Part shown: piece after piece, positions 45,886-54,962 of the stretch | Layout: each line of letters begins with the position of its first letter | Position numbering within the stretch: the stretch's first letter is position 1 | DNA from: Zavarzinella sp. | Lineage (GTDB): Bacteria > Planctomycetota > Planctomycetia > Gemmatales > Gemmataceae | Length of the DNA stretch: 64,000 nucleotides | Direction of reading: 5' to 3' | Assembly (NCBI GenBank): GCA_041399155.1 | Contig: JAWKTI010000002.1 | Coordinates: 620,001-684,000, forward strand | Made by a program: the position numbers and the translations under genes | The notes under the pieces: model-generated | Database searches by the model: none | Told to the model about the DNA's origin: nothing | Seen by the model: the letters and a program-made list of their open reading frames with translations, nothing else

Positions 45886-46246
45886 GTCCGAATTTATGAC
45901 CGTTTGGTCAAAGAATTCTCAAAAGAAAATGTTTTCAAAGATGTTTTTTCAATTCCACCTGGCTCAGAATTTTCTGAAATCATAGCTAATCAGATTAATA
46001 ACTCAACAATCATTCTCATCATTATAGGACCTTCCTGGTACACTGTTAGAGACGAAAAGGGGTAATTGTTGCTGACAAAACGAAAATGACTACGTTCGAG
46101 TTGAGGTTGAGCATGCCTTACATGCTTCAGCAATTGTAATACCGGTATTAACAAGTAATGTTACGATGCCTACAGAAGAGCAACTACCTGTTACACTTCA
46201 TCCATTGCGGCGAAAGAACAGAGTGTCAGGACCCGGATTTTGGATC
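45886..46246 (+). pseudogene. Decayed TIR domain
   Basis: Translating across frames gives a recognisable TIR domain. VRIYDRLVKEFSKENVFKD and SIPPGSEFSEIIANQI are in frame 1, followed by IILIIIGPSWYTVRDEKG and a stop at 46063-46065. A second frame (from 46088) reads NDYVRVEVEHALHASAIVIP, VLTSNVTMPTEEQLP and TLHPLRRKN; a third gives TRILDRLITELQ. At least two frameshifts and one stop separate the pieces, and the first strand (the F-I-S-Y-R region) has no start. The piece ends just before the FGE gene, whose N-terminus is a membrane span, so the original gene probably encoded TIR-membrane-FGE. Confidence 0.75.
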
Positions 46247-46273
46247 GGTTGATTACGGAGTTGCAACCTATAG

Positions 46274-47137
46274 GTGGCAAACCAATTTTTTGGCATGCTG
46301 ATCCTCGTCGCACTTGTAGTATTACTTGTAGGCTTTGGTTGCTACCTTATGGTGAAGCTTTTCGATTCTACTGAAACTATCGATAACTTTCTGGCGGGTG
46401 AAGTTCGAATATTTTCGATCCACCCGAAGTTGAAGATGAAGTTCTGCTGGATACCGGCGGGGGAGGCGATGTTGGGTTCGCCGGAGAGCGAGAAGGAACG
46501 ACATGAAAATGAGAAGGAACACCGTTTTACAACGAAAGGTTTCTGGCTTGGTAAGTATGAGGTAATGCAGGGGGAGTGGGAAGGAGTGATGGGGAATAAT
46601 CCCAGTCGCTTCAGTAAGATTGGTAACGGTAAATCAACGGTTGCCGGTCTGAACACAAGTCGTTTTCCAGTAGAGAACGTGAGTTGGAATGACTGTCAAG
46701 AGTTTTTGAAAAAATGCAATTTACAGGGTTACGCGATCCGATTGCCGCATGAGGATGAGTGGGAGTATGCGTATCGTGGCGGGAAAGGTAACAAGCAGGC
46801 GTTTTACTGGGGAAACGAATTGAAAGGAGATAAAGCGAACTCTATTGGTGAAATTCCTTACGGAACGGAGGATACTGGGGCCTTTTTGCAACGACCAAGC
46901 GATGTGGGGAGTTATGAGACGGTTGCACCGCATCCATGGGGGTTGTGCGATATGAGCGGGAACGTCTGGGAATGGTGCGACAACTTTTACGAAGATGGTG
47001 CAGTTCTGGTTATGCGCGGTGGGTGCTGGCGCAACATCGGCGGGGACTGTCGTGGTGCGAGACGGCACAGTCAATCATCCGATAACCGGGGCCACGGCCT
47101 GGGCTTTCGTGTTGCCTTAATTCCGTTAAGCAAGTAA
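46274..47137 (+). CDS. FGE-sulfatase (SUMF1/EgtB/PvdO) domain protein with a membrane anchor
   Basis: 287 residues from a GTG start. One membrane span (MLILVALVVLLVGFGCYLMV) precedes a complete FGE-type domain: FCWIPAGEAMLGSPESEK, KYEVMQGEWEGVM, FPVENVSWNDCQEF, IRLPHEDEWEYAYRGG, LCDMSGNVWEWCDNFY, MRGGCWRN and GLGFRVALI. The catalytic Cys pair used by true formylglycine enzymes was not identified, so it may be a binding module. It follows a decayed TIR domain and may be the surviving 3' part of a larger TIR-FGE gene, which would leave its expression uncertain. Confidence 0.8.
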   Translation: MANQFFGMLILVALVVLLVGFGCYLMVKLFDSTETIDNFLAGEVRIFSIHPKLKMKFCWIPAGEAMLGSPESEKERHENEKEHRFTTKGFWLGKYEVMQGEWEGVMGNNPSRFSKIGNGKSTVAGLNTSRFPVENVSWNDCQEFLKKCNLQGYAIRLPHEDEWEYAYRGGKGNKQAFYWGNELKGDKANSIGEIPYGTEDTGAFLQRPSDVGSYETVAPHPWGLCDMSGNVWEWCDNFYEDGAVLVMRGGCWRNIGGDCRGARRHSQSSDNRGHGLGFRVALIPLSK

Positions 47138-47263
47138 CGCAACGGAGTGAGGCAAGGAGCAAGCGAAGCCACCGCAAATGTTCGAAATATTTCAAAAATT
47201 GCTTCGATCCGCTTTAAAGCCAGTTGTAAAATAGACATTAACATGCTTTCAATGAGTCCATAA

Positions 47264-47482
47264 ATGAGTGAGTTACCCATCTCGATTGAACTTGAACAGG
47301 AAGTTGACGGCCGTTGGATTGCCGAAGTTCCATTATTGCCTGGTGTCGTTGTGTATGGAAAGACAATTGTAGAAGCGGAAGCTGCAGTGCGTGCCTTGGC
47401 TCTACGGGTACTAGCAGATCGTGTCGAACATGGGGAGCCAGTGCCAGATTCCGTTGCTGAACTGTTTGCCGTTCAGTCATGA
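47264..47482 (+). CDS. hicB: HicB-family antitoxin
   Basis: 72 residues with the partial RNase-H-like fold of HicB: PISIELEQEVDGRWIAEVPLLPGVVVYG and TIVEAEAAVRALALRVL. The usual C-terminal DNA-binding domain is short or missing, so it is a minimal HicB. It overlaps hicA by four bases (ATGA). Confidence 0.85.
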   Translation: MSELPISIELEQEVDGRWIAEVPLLPGVVVYGKTIVEAEAAVRALALRVLADRVEHGEPVPDSVAELFAVQS

Positions 47483-47688
47483 GCTGGTCTTCGACAAAGG
47501 CTCGTCTGGTTTTAGCCGCACTATTGCGTATTGGCTGGCGTATAAAAAGACAATCAGGCTCACATCGTACATTAGCCCGAGTTGGATGGCCAGATTATGT
47601 GTTTGCATTTCACGATAATGAAGAAATCGGGCCCAGAATGTTGTCTAAGATAGGTAAAAAGACTGGCTTAACTCCCGGGGATTTGTGA
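47479..47688 (+). CDS. hicA: HicA-family mRNA interferase toxin
   Basis: 69 residues with a double-stranded RNA-binding-like fold. LAALLRIGWRIKRQSGSHRT gives the conserved G-W-x3-R-x-x-G-S-H with the catalytic His; IGPRMLSKIGKKTGL is the closing helix. It should cleave mRNA when free of HicB. In this locus the antitoxin gene comes first, the reverse of the textbook hicAB order but known in many genomes. Confidence 0.85.
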   Translation: MSWSSTKARLVLAALLRIGWRIKRQSGSHRTLARVGWPDYVFAFHDNEEIGPRMLSKIGKKTGLTPGDL

Positions 47689-47764
47689 TCCTTGCAACAA
47701 GTGGGCGTTGGGTGCAACTGGGTTAATATTAACAAGCCATTCAGGAATATTTCGGGAATCGACC

Positions 47765-48703
47765 ATGAAGACCCGCCTGGCGCCTTCACCAACAGGGGCC
47801 CAACATATGGGAAACGCACGCACCTATCTGATCAACTGGTTGTTTGCGCGCCAGCAACACGCAGAAGTGTGCCTGCGGATCGAAGATATCGACTCCCCAC
47901 GGGTGAAGCAGGGTGCGGCGGCAGGCATTCTGGAAGATTTCCAGTGGTTGGGGCTGGATTGGGATGGCACCCCCACCATCCAATCGCAACGAATAGAGCT
48001 TTATCAGGACTATTTTCGGCAATTACAGCAGAAAGAACTGGTTTATCCCTGCACCTGCAGTCGAACCGATATTGCTCAGGCGGCCAGTGCCCCGCACCTG
48101 GAAAATGAAGGGCCTGTCTATCCGGGAACCTGTCAGCACCGCACGGTGGCGGATGCCAAAAACCTGCAGCAGCCGTTTGCGTGGCGATTTCGTGTCGCCC
48201 ACTCTCCCGTGGTGCACGATCGCTTTGTGGGCGATTACCCCTCCAACATCTCCCAGGTGGGGGGCGATTTCGTTGTCTGGAAGGCCGATGGCACCCCTGC
48301 CTACCAGCTGGCGGTGGTGGTCGACGACATCACGATGAACATCACTGATGTCGTCCGTGGTGATGACCTACTGATTTCCACGGGCAGGCAACTGCTGCTG
48401 TACGAGGCATTTCAATCCCCACCTCCCAGGTGGTATCATGTGCCACTGGTCATCGGGCCGGATGGCAGGCGACTGGCAAAACGGCATGGCGATACCCGAC
48501 TTTCCGCACTACGTGCTGCCCAAGTATCAGTAGAAAAATTTCTCGGTTACCTCGCCTGGAGCTGTGGCTGGCTACCAGAAATTAATGGGATTTCATTAAT
48601 TGATTTGCTCCCACGTTTTTCCTGGCACACGATTCCCAGGATGGCATGGATCTGCCAGCCAGATGATCTTGCCAAAATTGGTTATTCCGCGGGAGTATCG
48701 TAA
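47765..48703 (+). CDS. gluQ: Glutamyl-Q tRNA(Asp) synthetase-like protein
   Basis: 312 residues, a truncated GluRS catalytic core without anticodon-binding domain, as in GluQRS, which charges glutamate on queuosine in tRNA(Asp). HIGH-equivalent APSPTGAQHMGNART, metal site CTCSRTDI with a later Cys in YPGTCQHRT, KADGTPAYQLAVVVDD, and KMSKS-equivalent LAKRHGDTRLS are all visible. ATG 47765 gives the conserved start; an upstream in-frame ATG at 47708 adds unrelated residues. Confidence 0.9.
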   Translation: MKTRLAPSPTGAQHMGNARTYLINWLFARQQHAEVCLRIEDIDSPRVKQGAAAGILEDFQWLGLDWDGTPTIQSQRIELYQDYFRQLQQKELVYPCTCSRTDIAQAASAPHLENEGPVYPGTCQHRTVADAKNLQQPFAWRFRVAHSPVVHDRFVGDYPSNISQVGGDFVVWKADGTPAYQLAVVVDDITMNITDVVRGDDLLISTGRQLLLYEAFQSPPPRWYHVPLVIGPDGRRLAKRHGDTRLSALRAAQVSVEKFLGYLAWSCGWLPEINGISLIDLLPRFSWHTIPRMAWICQPDDLAKIGYSAGVS

Positions 48704-48712
48704 AATAAGAAG

Positions 48713-49465
48713 ATGCGAATTCTCTTACTCTCTGATATTCACGCCAACTGGGCGGCGTTACGCACGATCCAGGAACCATACGACATCTGCCTGTTTTTAG
48801 GCGATCTGGTGGAGTATGGCCTGAATCCCGTGCCCTGTATCGACTGGGCCATGAAAAACGCCCACTATGCGGTGCGTGGTAACCACGATCATGGCTGTGC
48901 CCAGGCGGTGGAATTCACTGCGAATGCAGGTTTTCGCTATTTGACGACGCTCACCCGTCCGTTAAATGCCCAGCAACTTACCGAAAAACACCGCCGTTAC
49001 CTGGCAACTCTTCCCACCACAAGGTGGGTAACGATTGCGGGCAAAACCTTCCTGCTGGTACATGCGAACCCCCACGATCCGATGGACGAGTACGCACCCG
49101 CAGATGTGGATTTCTGGAAAAAACGGCTGGAAGGGATTGATGCCGACTATGTTTGTGTGGGGCACACCCACATGCAGTACACGTTGCGGGTAGGCCGCAC
49201 CACCATTGTCAATCCGGGCAGTGTCGGCTTGCCACGTGATGGAGACCCACGTGGGGGTTATGCCATCATGACACCCGATGAAATTATCCATCGTCGCTTT
49301 GAATATCCCATTGAAGAAGCGATTGCGTGTGTTGAACAGTCCAGCCTGAACCCCACCGCGAAGCAGATGCTTTCAGATGTTTACCGCACTGGCCGGTTGG
49401 TGCGGCGGATTGAAAGTGCCAACGGAACGCCCGATTCGCATATCACAGGTGCCGAACATGAGTGA
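48713..49465 (+). CDS. Metallophosphoesterase (YfcE-like)
   Basis: 250 residues. Calcineurin-like motifs: LLSDIHANWAAL, LGDLVEYGLNP, VRGNHDHGCA, LVHANPHDP and VGHTHMQYTL, then VNPGSVGLPRDGDPRGGYA. This class includes serine/threonine phosphatase-like and small-molecule phosphodiesterases. It starts nine bases after the synthetase stop and overlaps the next gene by eight bases, so all three are one transcript. Confidence 0.9.
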   Translation: MRILLLSDIHANWAALRTIQEPYDICLFLGDLVEYGLNPVPCIDWAMKNAHYAVRGNHDHGCAQAVEFTANAGFRYLTTLTRPLNAQQLTEKHRRYLATLPTTRWVTIAGKTFLLVHANPHDPMDEYAPADVDFWKKRLEGIDADYVCVGHTHMQYTLRVGRTTIVNPGSVGLPRDGDPRGGYAIMTPDEIIHRRFEYPIEEAIACVEQSSLNPTAKQMLSDVYRTGRLVRRIESANGTPDSHITGAEHE

Positions 49466-50684
49466 ACCACGATTTCTGGAAGAAGTGGAACTGCATGGCC
49501 ACATTCTGGATTCCCTGATCCTGCCGAAGGTGCTGGATACCATCCTCACCCGTGGTGGCAGTTACATCATCAAAGATATCCGAATCGGCCAGCGTGGGGC
49601 CGATCCCAGCCATTGCACGATTGAAGTTTCCGCCCACAGTCAGGCACGGCTGGAAGAAATCCTGGATATGATCCATGATCACGGTGCGATTCCAGTGCAT
49701 CCGGCCGATTGTGAATACAAGCCCGCCGATCTGGATGGTTGCTTTCCAGAAGATTTTTACTGTACGTCCAACTTCCGCACGCAGGTCCGCATTGCTCGCC
49801 AGTGGGTGGAAGTGCAGCAGCAAGAAATGGATTGTGGCCTGGTGCTCGACCCCACGCACCTGACGGCACGGTGCATCGCCATGACTGATGTGAAAAAAGG
49901 CGACCTGATTGCTGTGGGCTGGCGTGGGATTCGCGTTTTTCCTGAACAACTGGAAGAACGGAAGGAATTGTTTGAATTCATGTCGTCGGCGGTATCCAGC
50001 GAGAAGCCCAAAGGTGCTACCGTCCGTGAAATCGCTGCCACCTTAAAGCGGGCGAAACAGGCAAATGAGAAAATTCTCACTGTTTTGGGCCCCGCAGTGG
50101 TGCACACGGGTGGTAGTGAATGGATTAGCTGGCTCATTCGAGAAGGTTACCTGCAGGTGATGTTTGCCGGGAACGCCCTGGCCACCCACGATATGGAACA
50201 GGCGTTTTATGGCACCAGCCTGGGGGTATCACTGGAAGAAGGTTTACCCGCGGAAGAAGGGCACGAGCACCACCTGCGGACGATTAATCGCATTCGCCGA
50301 TATGGTGGAATACGCCAGGTGGTGGAAGCGGGCATCCTGAAAAGTGGCATCATGTACGAATGCATTCAGCACCAGATTCCGTTTGTGCTGGCGGGCAGTA
50401 TCCGCGACGATGGCCCTCTGCCGGAAGTGATTACCGATGTGCTTGCTGCCCAGCGGGCAATGCGAGAATTACTGCCCGGGGTGGGTGTTTGCTTGATGAT
50501 TGCCAGCACGCTGCATTCGATTGCAGTGGGCAATCTGCTGCCCGCCTGGGTGAAAGTAGCGTGTGTCGACATTAACCCATCTACCGTTACCAAGTTGATG
50601 GATCGGGGCAGTCGCCAGACGATCGGCATTGTCAGCGATGCGGAACCTTTCCTCCGTGGGCTGGTAGATGAATTGAAGAAGTGA
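49458..50684 (+). CDS. TIGR00300-family protein (archaeal-type ornithine cyclodeaminase)
   Basis: 408 residues of the LOR/SDH-linked TIGR00300 family, which in archaea and cyanobacteria converts ornithine to proline and ammonia using NAD+. Motifs: FLEEVELHGHILDSLILPK at the N-terminus, CTIEVSAHSQARLEEILD, LPAEEGHEHHLRTINRIRR (conserved His pair) and FVLAGSIRDDGPLP. The ATG at 49458 overlaps the preceding gene; an earlier in-frame start adds unlike residues. The N-terminal arginine-dihydrolase half found in the cyanobacterial AgrE/ArgZ fusion is absent. Confidence 0.85.
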   Translation: MSEPRFLEEVELHGHILDSLILPKVLDTILTRGGSYIIKDIRIGQRGADPSHCTIEVSAHSQARLEEILDMIHDHGAIPVHPADCEYKPADLDGCFPEDFYCTSNFRTQVRIARQWVEVQQQEMDCGLVLDPTHLTARCIAMTDVKKGDLIAVGWRGIRVFPEQLEERKELFEFMSSAVSSEKPKGATVREIAATLKRAKQANEKILTVLGPAVVHTGGSEWISWLIREGYLQVMFAGNALATHDMEQAFYGTSLGVSLEEGLPAEEGHEHHLRTINRIRRYGGIRQVVEAGILKSGIMYECIQHQIPFVLAGSIRDDGPLPEVITDVLAAQRAMRELLPGVGVCLMIASTLHSIAVGNLLPAWVKVACVDINPSTVTKLMDRGSRQTIGIVSDAEPFLRGLVDELKK

Positions 50685-50807
50685 AATCACCCGATTTTTG
50701 ATTCTGTTCCACTGCTGAACCATGGCCAAATTGCAATTATCAGAACCTTTCTCCGTACCACGATATCTAAAAAGTTGTTTCTCAATGTTTTGTAGCGGGA
50801 GGACGCT

Positions 50808-51575
50808 GTGGCTAGCACATTGCGGTTTTCGACCAATCTGAACTGTCAGAAGTGCGTTGCATCGGTAACTCCCCACCTGGATGGTGCACCGGAAATCGAA
50901 CGTTGGGAAGTGGATACATCGACACCACAGAAAATCCTGACGGTGCATGGCACCCACGTGGGGCAGGGGAAAGTCGAAGAACTGGTCGCTAAAGCTGGCT
51001 TTCGTGTGCTGGAACAACTCGATCCGGATCCAACGCAACTGCCTGCAGGTCAGCAGGTTACGACCGAACTCCCCAAAAAATCGCTGAAGGTCTACTACCC
51101 ACTGATTCTCGTGGCGATCTATCTGATCATTGCCACCGTGGGCTATGAAATTTCTACTGCCACGTGGGACAGCATGCGTGCCATGCGCCACTTTATGGCA
51201 GGATTCTTCATAGTATTCTCATTTTTTAAGCTGTTGAATCTTCGTTCGTTCGTAGATTCCTACCAGGGATACGATCTGCTTGCCAAACAAAGCCGTGCCT
51301 ATGGTTACCTGTATCCGTTTTTGGAACTGGGATTGGGAATCGCCTATCTGACGAATGTGGCACCAATCGCTACTAATGTGATCACTTTAGTAGTGATGTT
51401 GTTAGGCATGGTGGGTATTGTTCAGGTTCTGCGCCACCGGCAAACGATCCAGTGTGCCTGCCTGGGCACCGTTTTTCAACTGCCCATGTCCACAGTAACG
51501 CTGGTAGAAAACGGCCTGATGGTGCTGATGGCCGCCGGGATGTTGCTGAGTTTCGTGAGTTTCTCTCAATTTTGA
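50808..51575 (+). CDS. HMA-domain/MauE-type membrane fusion protein
   Basis: 255 residues from a GTG start. The first approximately 70 form a heavy-metal-associated domain with a CXXC pair (NLNCQKCVASVTPHLDG). The rest is a four-helix membrane module of the MauE/DoxX class (LLAKQSRAYGYLYPFLELGLGIAYL, VVMLLGMVGIVQVLR). A CAC pair lies at IQCACLGTVFQLP. MauE-type proteins move electrons to periplasmic thiols; the HMA domain suggests metal or thiol delivery. It is a fusion of two normally separate modules. Confidence 0.8.
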   Translation: MASTLRFSTNLNCQKCVASVTPHLDGAPEIERWEVDTSTPQKILTVHGTHVGQGKVEELVAKAGFRVLEQLDPDPTQLPAGQQVTTELPKKSLKVYYPLILVAIYLIIATVGYEISTATWDSMRAMRHFMAGFFIVFSFFKLLNLRSFVDSYQGYDLLAKQSRAYGYLYPFLELGLGIAYLTNVAPIATNVITLVVMLLGMVGIVQVLRHRQTIQCACLGTVFQLPMSTVTLVENGLMVLMAAGMLLSFVSFSQF

Positions 51576-51624
51576 TTCGATTCGAATAATTAGAAGGCAT
51601 CGTTCACAAACTTCTTGAACGTTA

Positions 51625-52832
51625 AACCAAAATCAGATTGAAAATCGGTGTTTACAGATTTGGTGAGTTATGTTAAGCTGGTCAGAATGTTCAACCTAGG
51701 CAAGTCGACCAACCTTTGGAGATCAAGGATGATCCGACCGAACATTACTAAATGGAATCAAACCACCGATGATTTGCGTCGCCTGGCTCTGGAATCCGAG
51801 CATCCTCGTACTCGGGAGCGGTTTATGGCTTTGTACCAAATTGCTCTTGGTCACACTAACGCGACTGCTTATGCCGCAGAAATTGGACGTTGCGACGATA
51901 TGTTGTTGAACTGGGTTCATAAATATAACAACCATGGACCTGACGCCTTGATTTATCGGGTACTGGCGGCCGTGTCCCCCTTTTGTCCAGTCGCAGATAG
52001 AGCAGATCGTTGATGCCGTTCTGAAAAGCGATCCGGTAGATCACCAATTGCCAGGCCACGGATGGACGATCAGGAAGTTGTGCAATTGGATCGGTTGTCA
52101 ATTCCAGCGGTATGTATCTCGGAATACCGTGCGGCGGATCCTGCACTTAGCGGGATTGAGCTGGAAGAAATGCAAGAAACTGTTCGGCAAAGGGGACCCT
52201 GAAAAGCGGGCCGAATACCTGAAACAGTTCGCGGACATGTACCAGCAAATGTGTCGCGGTGATATCGTGATCATTTATATTGATGAATCCCATTTTCATC
52301 GTGATATGGACTTGGGCTATACTTGGTGGCGCAAGGGAGAATCGGCTTGGCAAGTGAGTGATTGCCCTCCGCTGTCCGATCGCATCAACTGGTATGGTGC
52401 TTACAATTTCAGTGCCGGTGCATGTTTGATCTGGAACGAAGGCAAATGCAACAAGGAAAACACGGCTGAATTTTTGCACCGAGTGAACGATTGGGTAGAA
52501 AGACAAGGTCGACGTGTTGTGGTAATTTGGGATGGAGCACCTTGGCACAAGGCGAAGTTCGTTCGAACCAAAGCCAGCGAGTTGGACATCGAAATAGTAG
52601 TTTTGCCCAGTTATAGTCCCGATTTCAATCCCATTGAAGGGTTATGGAAATGGATGCGTGAAGAGGTCACGCAACATTGTTGTTTTGCAACCTTGCGTGA
52701 CTTGTTCGACGCTTGCAAAGGATTCATCGATACATTGAATGAAACTCCGGATGAAATAATTAAAAGACTGTGGCCAAGATTTGAAGTCGATCCTCAAGCG
52801 GAAAAACTCCGATTTTCAATCTGATTTTGGTT
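51625..52832 (+). mobile_element. IS630-family insertion sequence (1208 bp)
   Basis: The ends are perfect 24-base inverted repeats: 51625-51648 (AACCAAAATCAGATTG followed by AAAATCGG) and its complement at 52809-52832, each flanked by TA (51623-51624 and 52833-52834), the expected target duplication of this family. The transposase coding region fills the inside, and its stop lies within the right repeat. Insertion followed the HMA/MauE gene and did not break it. Confidence 0.95.
51729..52824 (+). pseudogene. IS630 transposase, split by frameshift
   Basis: The 5' part (51729-52013) is a helix-turn-helix region (WVHKYNNHGPDALIYR); the 3' part (from about 52001 in another frame, with ATG-less continuation from FVQSQIEQIVDAVL) carries the DDE catalytic core IYIDESHFHRD, VIWDGAPWHKAK and NPIEGLWKWM. 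Between them, restoring one G in the GGG at 51958 and one C in the C-run near 51979 gives the expected GTGGRVPP linker. A single plus-one shift is the alternative. GGAG precedes the start, so translation could occur if frameshifting is programmed, as in some IS elements. Confidence 0.85.
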
Positions 52833-52835
52833 TAG

Positions 52836-53849
52836 TTACTCCATTTTGATGATTTCTTGATATCCATTCCAGATAACGTGGAGAATTTCGAGTTCGACGA
52901 TCACAACAGATTTGGGATCTACATTCTTGAGCATTATGACTCCTTCCTTATTACCAAGTTGTACGATGATTTTTTCAGTCGGGTCTGGTAATAGGTCGCC
53001 TGAAGCGTTGAGATATCGAAGCTCTGCATACAAAGCTTGCAGGGTATGATTCTGCAGATTGACTTTATGTTTAAGTAAACGGACAAGAATTTCTTCGAGG
53101 TCTTCATGAAGTTCGTCTATTTTCCAGCTAAGGTTCAACGCAATTGCACCTTTCTTGGTAGTTGATTTTGTAAGATCAAAACTGATCGGCATCGGGTGCC
53201 CACCGATGAATGTAGTTTGATCATCACCTTGATACACGGTTCCCATTGGTGGAGTTTCTTTCAATGGTGCAATCAATTTCGGCTTTTGCCAGATGATTGA
53301 TTCAAGCTTCACCTTACCAGCAATTGGCATGCCTTTACCTGCAAATGCAGCGATTTGCTGTTTATCCTCGAAGATAATTTTTCCAGACACACTTTCTTTT
53401 GATACGTTCACAGTCGTGTAGTACCAGACTTCACCCTTGTCCGTGGTATATTCCAGTAAAAGATTGATCGATTGAATATGTTCTTCATCGAGTTCGGGCC
53501 TTTTCATTTGAAGCTGTTGCCAAATCGCTTCATTAAATTCTTCTTCCGTGCCTGTTTTTATCCACTCAACCGAAACAACGTAAAAGTCACCATCCAATTC
53601 GCCATGAACATCCTCTATTTGGATGGGGCCGAATTTCATCGGAAGAAAATCCGGAGTTACTGCGACTATTTTTGTATTCGAATCACGAAATGCTTTGATC
53701 CTTAAGCCTGCAGGTGATTTTGCTGGAACCGCTCCACACTGGAATCCACCACACCCAAGCATTCCAGCTGTCAAAACAAGAAACAGCAAAGAATTGAACT
53801 TTTGGAGCTGATTTCGCTTTTCTGTAGTTTCACTTTTGTTACGACGCAT
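52836..53849 (-). CDS. Lipoprotein of unknown function
   Basis: 337 residues with a lipobox (FLVLTAGMLGCGG, Cys as lipid anchor) and a beta-rich mature region. No family motif was seen. The ATG at 53849 is preferred over an upstream TTG (53879) because it precedes a normal lipoprotein signal. The stop lies two bases from the right end of the IS630 copy, so the insertion landed just past the gene, sparing it. Genes on either side are unrelated. Confidence 0.7.
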   Translation of the reverse strand: MRRNKSETTEKRNQLQKFNSLLFLVLTAGMLGCGGFQCGAVPAKSPAGLRIKAFRDSNTKIVAVTPDFLPMKFGPIQIEDVHGELDGDFYVVSVEWIKTGTEEEFNEAIWQQLQMKRPELDEEHIQSINLLLEYTTDKGEVWYYTTVNVSKESVSGKIIFEDKQQIAAFAGKGMPIAGKVKLESIIWQKPKLIAPLKETPPMGTVYQGDDQTTFIGGHPMPISFDLTKSTTKKGAIALNLSWKIDELHEDLEEILVRLLKHKVNLQNHTLQALYAELRYLNASGDLLPDPTEKIIVQLGNKEGVIMLKNVDPKSVVIVELEILHVIWNGYQEIIKME

Positions 53850-54024
53850 GGGAAACTCTTCTGCAGAATGATCCTGCAATTGTTACATGCCACGAACGGT
53901 CTCAGTAGCTTCAAGATTCTGTGATCTATCATCCACTGGAACAATAACAGAAATTTATTTTAGCCATAAAGCTGGATTGATACTACTTCAAAGTTTCTAT
54001 TCTCAAATTGCAAACAACAACTGA

Positions 54025-54888
54025 CTAATCACCCAGGTGCTGGATTTTGCCCAAGCCACCTTCAATCAGGTGATGCAGCGGACTGGTGGGGCTGATGGTA
54101 CGTTCCGACTGGCAGAACACGATGAGAATGAAGGTTTTGCCCACCAGTTTGCGGATCTGGATGACCTCATTCAGCGAGAAGTCGTCGCCGTCTGTTAACA
54201 GGACCAGCAAATCGGGGCGAAAGATGAACCCTGCCTGCACACCCGCCAGGTGGTTGCTGCTCCCTTCTGGTTCTTTCTGTGCTAATTCAAGACACAAGTT
54301 ATGGATCTGCAAGTGGTTAGGGGAAATCAGGCTATTGCCCCAGCGGGTTGCCGTTTTACCGTAGGTAACCACTTGAAAACGACTTTCCCCACCCAACTGG
54401 TTCAGTGAAGTGCGCATCGAAGCAATCGCACGTGGGTAGGCACGGTTCAATGCCATACTAGATGATGAGTCTAATATATATACAACTGTTTTTCCGTTTT
54501 TCAGCTTGGGATGCACCGCAGGTGCGTCTGTTGGTGCACCTGGACTGGGGTTTTCTTTGGGTGCGGGCTCCACTTCATTAGGAATGTTTGGGATTTCGAC
54601 CCCAGGAAGTTGGTTAAGCGGCACCATTTGTGAGGGAATTTTCACAATTTCCTGGTGGTGCACAGGTTTGATTTGTGTCTTGGGTTCAACCTGAACCGTA
54701 TTCTGTACCTGGTAAACATCAACTTCCAGCACATTTGGGTTGTTTTCTGTGAAATTGCTGCCGAACGACTCTGTGGATTTCCCCCAGGGAAGCAACCAGC
54801 CTGAAAATGTGAAGATTGCATGAAGGAAAAGTGAGCCGAAAATCGCCAGTAGCAGATGTTTTCGCCGCACTGGACACCACTGGTACAT
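54025..54888 (-). CDS. VWA-like domain protein with a membrane anchor
   Basis: 287 residues from the ATG at 54888, which has GGAG eight bases upstream. A membrane span (LLLAIFGSLFLHAIFTFSGW) is followed by a Pro-rich linker (PAPKENPSPGAPTDAPAV) and a von Willebrand A-type domain with the metal-binding MIDAS sequence YILDSSSSMALN and VLLTDGDDFSLNE. The short linker and TonB-like arrangement suggest an anchored periplasmic adhesion or assembly factor. The Batten-type moxR gene at 56727 is nearby but on the other strand. Confidence 0.85.
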   Translation of the reverse strand: MYQWCPVRRKHLLLAIFGSLFLHAIFTFSGWLLPWGKSTESFGSNFTENNPNVLEVDVYQVQNTVQVEPKTQIKPVHHQEIVKIPSQMVPLNQLPGVEIPNIPNEVEPAPKENPSPGAPTDAPAVHPKLKNGKTVVYILDSSSSMALNRAYPRAIASMRTSLNQLGGESRFQVVTYGKTATRWGNSLISPNHLQIHNLCLELAQKEPEGSSNHLAGVQAGFIFRPDLLVLLTDGDDFSLNEVIQIRKLVGKTFILIVFCQSERTISPTSPLHHLIEGGLGKIQHLGD

Positions 54889-54962
54889 GAGTTTGTCTCC
54901 CACGATGGGTGCAATACTCGATACCAGCAATTTTGACAAGTGCGGTTCGAAAAGCCTGAAAA

